Source: Propionibacteriales bacterium (GTDB taxonomy: Bacteria > Actinomycetota > Actinomycetes > Propionibacteriales > Propionibacteriaceae). From it: a stretch of 19,118 nucleotides of DNA. The notes beneath the pieces are model-generated. The model did not search any database and was not told where the DNA came from. It worked only from the letters and a program-made list of their open reading frames with translations. Every line of letters starts with the position of its first letter. The first letter of the stretch is position 1. The position numbers and the translations under genes are program-made. Shown here piece after piece: positions 15,124 to 19,118 of this stretch. The stretch lies in assembly GCA_030453285.1 (NCBI GenBank), contig JAKDKP010000002.1, forward strand, positions 1 through 19,118, in the 5' to 3' direction.

Positions 15124-16122
15124 ATGTCGGCGCCACTCGCCCGACGGATCGGCCCGACCGGGCTGATCGTTGCGCTGGTGTCGGCCGCCACCTTCGGGGT
15201 GTCGGGACCCTTCGCCAAGGCGCTGATGGAGATCGGTTGGACGCCCGGATCGACTGCCCTGGCCCGCATCGGCGGATCTGCCCTGGTGCTGGCCATCCCC
15301 ACCGCGCTACTCCTGCGCGGTCGGTGGCGTGCGGTGCGGCAGCGATGGGGCACGGTCGTGGCGTACGGGTTGTTCGGTGTGGCCGGCACCCAGGTGCTCT
15401 ACTTCAATGCGCTGACGCATCTGCCGGTGGGCGTGGCCCTGCTGCTGGAGTACACCTCACCGCTGATGGTCGTGCTGTACCTGTGGGCGCGGCACCGCCG
15501 CGTGCCCGGCTTGCTCACCGCCGCCGGCGGGGTGCTCACCATGATCGGTCTGGTGGTCGTGCTCGACCTGACGGGGAACCTCGCGTTCAGCCCGGTCGGC
15601 GTGCTGCTCGCCCTCGGGGCCGCGGTCTGCAACGCCGTCTACTTCGTGATGGCTGCGGACTCCTCGCCCGAGCTGTCACCGATCGCGATCACCGGACTGG
15701 GGATGGTGGTGGCCGCACTCGCGGTCATCGGGGCCATCGTTGTCGGGCTGATGCCGGCCGGGATCACGCTGGCCGACACCACGATGGCCGGTGTCGCCGT
15801 GGCGTGGTGGATCCCCGCACTCGGGATGGTGGGCATCTCGACGGTCGTGGCCTATGTCACTGGCGTCTTCTCGGCCCGCCGCCTGGGTTCTGCGGTGGCG
15901 TCGTTCGTGGCGATCACCGAGGTGATCTTTGCTGCCCTGGCCGCCTGGTGGTGGGCCGGGGAACAGTTGAGCCTGACTCAGGGATTCGGTGCGGTCCTGA
16001 TCCTGCTCGGCATCATCGGGGTGAAGCTGGGGGATGCGCGGACGGCGATGCCCAGGCCACGCCGATCAGTCGTTGACAGCGATGCCGTCCACGTTGGTAG
16101 CCGGCCCGGTCGGGTGAGGTGA
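15124..16122 (+). CDS. EamA-family (DMT superfamily) transporter
   Basis: A 332-residue inner-membrane protein with two EamA repeats and about ten hydrophobic helices. The first repeat runs from GLIVALVSAATFGVSGPFAKALME (13-36) to VVVLDL. The second runs from SPVGVLLALGAAVCNAVYFVMAADS to the typical final block VASFVAITEVIFAALAAWWWAGEQLSLTQGFGAVLILLGIIGVKL. DMT proteins of this type (RhaT/YdcZ/RhtA-like) export amino acids or other small metabolites; the substrate is not predictable. The start is ATG 15124 with AGGAGG four bases upstream. The last roughly 30 residues form a hydrophilic basic tail that reads 57 bases into the 3' end of the convergent ctaA gene. Expression probably depends on the divergent CGNR regulator. 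Confidence 0.92.
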   Translation: MSAPLARRIGPTGLIVALVSAATFGVSGPFAKALMEIGWTPGSTALARIGGSALVLAIPTALLLRGRWRAVRQRWGTVVAYGLFGVAGTQVLYFNALTHLPVGVALLLEYTSPLMVVLYLWARHRRVPGLLTAAGGVLTMIGLVVVLDLTGNLAFSPVGVLLALGAAVCNAVYFVMAADSSPELSPIAITGLGMVVAALAVIGAIVVGLMPAGITLADTTMAGVAVAWWIPALGMVGISTVVAYVTGVFSARRLGSAVASFVAITEVIFAALAAWWWAGEQLSLTQGFGAVLILLGIIGVKLGDARTAMPRPRRSVVDSDAVHVGSRPGRVR

Positions 16123-17229
16123 CTTCCGGTTGCCGGCCGCGGTGTGCCACAACAGCAGGGTCCCGGCCGCCACCACCAGGGCCGAACCCAGCACGTGGGC
16201 GGCCACTATGGCAATCGGCAACCCGGTGAAGAACTGCACGAAACCGATCACACCCTGGGCGAGCTCGGCGACCAGCAGGAGCAGCGCGGTGCGGGAGCGG
16301 GTCAGCCACCAGGTGAGCAGGGTGAGGGCGAGTGTCAGATAGACCGCGGCAGCGTGCAGGTGACTCATCAGCTCGGGGTTGAGTCCGGTCCGGCGGGCGA
16401 ATTCGTCACCCGAGTGGGGACCAGATCCGGTGACCACCGTGCCGAGCCAGAGCACCAGGACCAGGCTGGCCACGGTCCAACGGGCGGCGAGGTGGCCACC
16501 GCGAGTGGTCGTACTCCGTGGTGTTTCGCGTGCGGTCTGCAGGAACCAGACCGACATCGCCACCAGCCCGAAGGAGATGAGCAGATGCCCTGCCACCACG
16601 TACGGGTTGAGGTCGGTGAGCACGGTGAAGCCGCCCACCACGGCCTGCCCGGGGATGCCGAGGGCGATCAGCAGTCCGAGCCGTTGCAGCAGGGCGTTTC
16701 GTCCGGCGGTGTCGGCTGTGGTGGTGGCCTCGCGGGTGAGCCACAGGGAGACCGCGACGATGATCAGATAGCTGAGCGCGGCGCCGATCACCGCGGCCAG
16801 GTGATAGTCGGTGGCAACCATGACGACCAGTCCGATCGCCAGCACGGGAACGCCGATGGCCAACAGCACGAGCAGGCGTCGGATCCGTCCCCGGGGGTGC
16901 CGGTCATCGGTCCGGGCAAACGCGGCGAGGGCCAACCCGATCACCACCACCGCGAGGACGAAGGTCACCAGGCGGTTGCCGAACTCGATCACTCCATTGA
17001 TGCCGAGTGCGGCGTGCGGCAGGTACGAGGTGTCAGTGCACTTCGGCCAGGTGGGGCAACCCAGCCCGGACCCGGTGAGGCGGACGACCGCACCGGTGAG
17101 AATGATCATGATGTTGCTGATCACCGCGAGCGTGCCCCACAGGCGCACGGAGAGCAGGCGCCGCACCGGCGGCGTGGGCTGGACCTCGGGGGCTCGCGGC
17201 GTGGTCGCGGTGGGTGGGCTCAGATCCAT
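16066..17229 (-). CDS. ctaA: Heme A synthase (COX15/CtaA family)
   Basis: Membrane oxidase converting heme O to heme A for cytochrome aa3 oxidase; it acts after CtaB. It is 387 residues with eight predicted helices plus hydrophilic ends. Visible features: VVRLTGSGLGCPTWPKC with the cysteine pair Cys58/Cys64, IEFGNR (81-86), His215 in VVAGHLLISF, His290/His292 in MSHLHAAAVY and His345 in VAAHVLGSA, candidate heme ligands. Where Bacillus CtaA has a ligand histidine in helix 2, this protein appears to have Asn85, which I believe is common in actinobacterial forms. The start is ATG 17229 with GGAAGG seven bases upstream; it overlaps the permease stop by ten bases. The open frame continues upstream within the permease but is not the gene. 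The 3' end overlaps EamA by 57 bases. Confidence 0.95.
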   Translation of the reverse strand: MDLSPPTATTPRAPEVQPTPPVRRLLSVRLWGTLAVISNIMIILTGAVVRLTGSGLGCPTWPKCTDTSYLPHAALGINGVIEFGNRLVTFVLAVVVIGLALAAFARTDDRHPRGRIRRLLVLLAIGVPVLAIGLVVMVATDYHLAAVIGAALSYLIIVAVSLWLTREATTTADTAGRNALLQRLGLLIALGIPGQAVVGGFTVLTDLNPYVVAGHLLISFGLVAMSVWFLQTARETPRSTTTRGGHLAARWTVASLVLVLWLGTVVTGSGPHSGDEFARRTGLNPELMSHLHAAAVYLTLALTLLTWWLTRSRTALLLLVAELAQGVIGFVQFFTGLPIAIVAAHVLGSALVVAAGTLLLWHTAAGNRKSPHPTGPATNVDGIAVND

Positions 17230-17984
17230 CTGAATGCCTTCCGGGCCAGCAGAACGGTGGCCGCCGCCCATGCGGCCGACACCAGCACGGGCCAGCCACT
17301 GGCGACTGCGGCCGGATCGGCGAAGGCGCGGAACGCTTCGCCGAGTGCGGCCGTCGGCAGCAGTCCGACCAGGGCGCCCAGCCCGGCCGGGTGTGCGGCC
17401 AGTGGGACGACGAGGCCTCCGCACACGACGATCACCAGGTGCACCACATTGGCCAGCGCCAAGGTGATCTCGGCGCGGAGGCGGCCCGCCATCAGCAGGG
17501 CCAGAGAGACGAAGCTGATCATGGCCAGCGGCAGCGTGAGCAGCAGTACGCCCACCTCGGAGATCGTCGGCGACGGGCGCCAGCCGAGCAGCGCGGCAGC
17601 CAGCCCCAGCACGACGAGCTGAGCCAGGGTGATCATGATCACCGAGACCGCCTTGCCGAGCACCAGGCCGGTGGGGGTGAGGGGAGTCGCGGCAAATCGT
17701 TCGAGGACCCCGTACCGACGTTCGAAGCCGGTGGCGATCGCCGTGGCGGTGAAACCTGTGCTCCACACGCCCATGGCCAACACTGATCCGGCCAAGGCGT
17801 TGATGCCGATGAACTGGCTACCGATGAACCGGCCGAGCAGCAGCACACCGAGGGGGATGATCAGTGCCAGCAGCAGTTGCTCGCCGTTGCGGAGCAACAA
17901 CCAGGCCTCGGTGCGCGCGTGTACCCAGACGGCGTGGGCTCGGCCGACCGGGTTCGGGGCGGGGATCAGGTCGAGGGCGCTCAT
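17220..17984 (-). CDS. ABC-2 type transporter permease
   Basis: A 254-residue integral membrane subunit with six predicted helices and the ABC-2 pattern GFERRYGVLERFAATPLTPTGLVLGK (85-110), a cytoplasmic connector seen in DrrB/NodJ-type exporters. It pairs with the ATPase upstream: the ATPase stop and this ATG overlap as ATGA (17981-17984). Its own stop overlaps the ctaA start by ten bases. This ATPase-permease-ctaA unit occupies the same place as Rv1458c-Rv1457c-Rv1456c in M. tuberculosis. The cargo is not known; linkage to heme A synthesis has led to ideas of heme or cytochrome-related export, but nothing in the sequence proves it. Confidence 0.93.
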   Translation of the reverse strand: MSALDLIPAPNPVGRAHAVWVHARTEAWLLLRNGEQLLLALIIPLGVLLLGRFIGSQFIGINALAGSVLAMGVWSTGFTATAIATGFERRYGVLERFAATPLTPTGLVLGKAVSVIMITLAQLVVLGLAAALLGWRPSPTISEVGVLLLTLPLAMISFVSLALLMAGRLRAEITLALANVVHLVIVVCGGLVVPLAAHPAGLGALVGLLPTAALGEAFRAFADPAAVASGWPVLVSAAWAAATVLLARKAFRWI

Positions 17985-18715
17985 GTCACCGGCCCGGACT
18001 GCAGGTCCGCCGAGTTCTCGGTGGCGGTCAGATAGACGTCCTCGAGCGAGCGGTCCGAGGCGGTCAATTCGGCCGGTGTTCCGCTCAGCCGGGCGCGTCC
18101 GGCGTCGATGATCACAATCTGATCGGCGAGTTCGGCGGCCTCAATCATGTCGTGGGTGGTCAGCAGCACGGCAACACCGGCGGTATGCAGTTCGGTGACC
18201 AGCCCCCAGGTCGTCCGGCGGGCCCGCGGATCCATCCCGGCCGTCGGCTCGTCGAGGAAGACCAGTTCCGGCCGGCCGAGCAGAGCGCCGATCAGGTTGA
18301 CCGCCTGCTGTTGCCCGCCGCTGAGGCGCCGGTAGGCCGTGGTCAGGGCGGAGCCGAGGCCGAGCCGCTCGACCAGGGGAGCGAGCGGCAGTGGATCACG
18401 ATGCAGAGCGGCCAGGTGATTCAGCAGTTCTCCGGCGCGGATGCCGGACCAGGCGCCGGCCACTTGCGGCATCAGTCCGATCCTGCCCTCGGCTGCTGCT
18501 CGGGCCGGTCGACGACCGCACACGGTCAACGTCCCCGACGAGGGGGCGACCAGACCGGTGCAGGCGCGGACAAAGGTGGTTTTGCCGGCACCATTGGGGC
18601 CGAGCAGCACGGTGCTTTCTCCGGCCCGTACGCGCAGGTCGAGGTCGATCAGAATCCGGTGACGATCGAGGTCGACGCCGAGTCCCTCGGCGACGAGCAT
18701 CTCGGTGATGGGCAC
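17981..18715 (-). CDS. ABC transporter ATP-binding protein
   Basis: A 244-residue ATPase powering the permease encoded next. All motifs are intact: Walker A GPNGAGKT (39-46), Q-loop Gln84, signature LSGGQ (131-135), Walker B LVFLDE (151-156), and the switch His188 in TTHD. It belongs to the drug/multidrug ABC-2 type (CcmA/DrrA-like). The start is probably GTG 18715, since a TAGACT -10-like box (18727-18722) lies six bases upstream and no ribosome site is seen, which suggests a leaderless message; ATG 18700 is an alternative five codons in. It is the first gene of the ATPase-permease-ctaA operon and diverges from sufR across 89 bases. Confidence 0.94.
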   Translation of the reverse strand: MPITEMLVAEGLGVDLDRHRILIDLDLRVRAGESTVLLGPNGAGKTTFVRACTGLVAPSSGTLTVCGRRPARAAAEGRIGLMPQVAGAWSGIRAGELLNHLAALHRDPLPLAPLVERLGLGSALTTAYRRLSGGQQQAVNLIGALLGRPELVFLDEPTAGMDPRARRTTWGLVTELHTAGVAVLLTTHDMIEAAELADQIVIIDAGRARLSGTPAELTASDRSLEDVYLTATENSADLQSGPVT

Positions 18716-18721
18716 CGGTGG

Positions 18722-18727
18722 AGTCTA
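18722..18727 (-). promoter_or_regulatory. -10 box for the ABC-ctaA operon
   Basis: TAGACT on the minus strand, six bases before GTG 18715, matches the actinobacterial TANNNT form and would place the transcription start on or next to the start codon. The -35 region (CCGGAA at 17 bases spacing) is poor. Confidence 0.4.
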
Positions 18728-18790
18728 CGTCGATCGAGCGAGACTTCCGGTGTTTAGGCGACCCTTGCTTGAACCCCGGGAATGATTAAG

Positions 18791-18806
18791 ACAACATCGG
18801 CGTTGT
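18791..18806. promoter_or_regulatory. SufR operator, CAAC-N6-GTTG
   Basis: ACAACATCGGCGTTGT is a perfect inverted repeat with five-base arms and a six-base spacer. Its core CAAC-N6-GTTG is the site recognised by SufR repressors in cyanobacteria and, to my knowledge, Streptomyces. It overlaps the first bases of the sufR GTG start (18805) and a weak -10 (CAACAT, 18792-18797) spaced 17 bases from TTGAAC (18769-18774). This position fits repression of the sufR-suf operon by its own product. Confidence 0.72.
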
Positions 18807-19118
18807 GAAAAGCGTGGACCGGCGTATGCGTGAGCATGCACTCGACTCCCGTGACAGCGGTGACCAGGACGCTCGCCCAGTCAGCTCGAAGCATCCAGGT
18901 GGTGCAAAGGACGTAGTGGCTGATGGTGACTCCCAGGATGCCTCCACTCGTCGCCGGGTCGAGGAATCGATCATGCAGTCCGGACCTTCCACCGCAGCCG
19001 AACTGGCCGGCCGCCTGGAGTTGACCGCCGCCGCCATCCGTCGCCATCTGAACACGCTGACCGACTGCGGTCGAGTCGAGGCGCGTGACCAACGGGTGTA
19101 CGGGACCCGTGGGCGAGG
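18805..19118 (+). CDS. sufR: SufR-type iron-sulfur repressor of the suf operon (3' end outside window)
   Basis: Start of a winged-helix repressor that senses iron-sulfur cluster status and controls the suf assembly operon. The helix-turn-helix is clear: TRRRVEESIMQSGPSTAAEL followed by AGRLELTAAAIRRHLNTLTD and a wing ending in RVEARDQRVYGTRGR. The cluster-binding cysteines would lie beyond the window edge. The only start between the upstream stop (18787) and the domain with good context is GTG 18805; it gives a polar N-terminal region of about 45 residues. ATG 18823 is a shorter option. There is no ribosome site, so a leaderless message is likely. Identity rests on the domain, the synteny with Rv1460 (after ctaA and ABC genes, divergent) and the CAAC-N6-GTTG site at its start. 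sufB and sufD are expected next. Confidence 0.88.
   Translation, partial: MKSVDRRMREHALDSRDSGDQDARPVSSKHPGGAKDVVADGDSQDASTRRRVEESIMQSGPSTAAELAGRLELTAAAIRRHLNTLTDCGRVEARDQRVYGTRGR

Noticed and set aside
17230..17766. In-frame 5' extension of ctaA across the permease gene.
   Set aside because: It reads the permease in the wrong frame; ATG 17229 with GGAAGG upstream gives a complete CtaA.
18752..18770. Possible DtxR/IdeR-type iron box (TTTAGGCGACCCTT) upstream of sufR.
   Set aside because: Only short half-sites resemble the box and their spacing is too small for the 19-base consensus.

Overview
The window is a high-GC, densely packed stretch of an actinobacterial chromosome. Its gene order resembles the Mycobacterium tuberculosis Rv1445c-Rv1460 block: pgl, opcA, zwf, tal and tkt on the minus strand, then ctaB on the plus strand, then ctaA and two ABC-transporter genes on the minus strand, then sufR on the plus strand. 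No mycolata-type membrane glycosyltransferase lies between the ABC genes and sufR, as I recall it does in mycobacteria. The codon style and accessory genes would suit a Propionibacteriales-type organism, but that placement is inference. I found no rRNA, tRNA, CRISPR array, insertion sequence or phage gene, and no gene-free stretch over 300 bases.

Layout. (1) 2-544: 3' part of an XRE-cupin regulator, convergent with (2) a minus-strand MMPL/RND exporter (557-2776). (3) 2798-9705: minus-strand pentose phosphate operon in the order tkt-tal-zwf-opcA-pgl; the MMPL gene follows pgl after only 21 bases and may be its last member. (4) 9706-9976: divergent control region between tkt and ctaB. (5) 9977-11672: ctaB (heme O synthase) and a GNAT-like protein. 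(6) 11761-14497: an AbgT-family transporter followed by a glutamate-carboxypeptidase-like M20 enzyme, a plausible folate-breakdown-product (p-aminobenzoyl-glutamate) uptake and cleavage pair. (7) 14504-16122: a CGNR zinc-finger regulator divergent from an EamA (DMT) exporter, with overlapping promoters and a palindrome between them. (8) 16066-18715: ATP-binding protein, ABC-2 permease and ctaA (heme A synthase), overlapping end to end on the minus strand. (9) 18805-end: sufR, truncated by the window edge, with a CAAC-N6-GTTG operator over its start.

Together the conserved parts supply NADPH and pentoses (tkt-tal-zwf-opcA-pgl), heme O/A for cytochrome oxidase (ctaB, ctaA) and control of iron-sulfur cluster assembly (sufR; suf genes expected just beyond the right edge). 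The segment between ctaB and ctaA (about 10.95-16.1 kb) looks like an accessory slot inside this block.

I see no wholly new system. The points most worth checking are the SufR operator, the AbgT/M20 pair, a lysine-rich repeat tail on OpcA, and over-use of the palindrome CGTACG, including at Val-Arg codon pairs written with the uncommon codon GTA.
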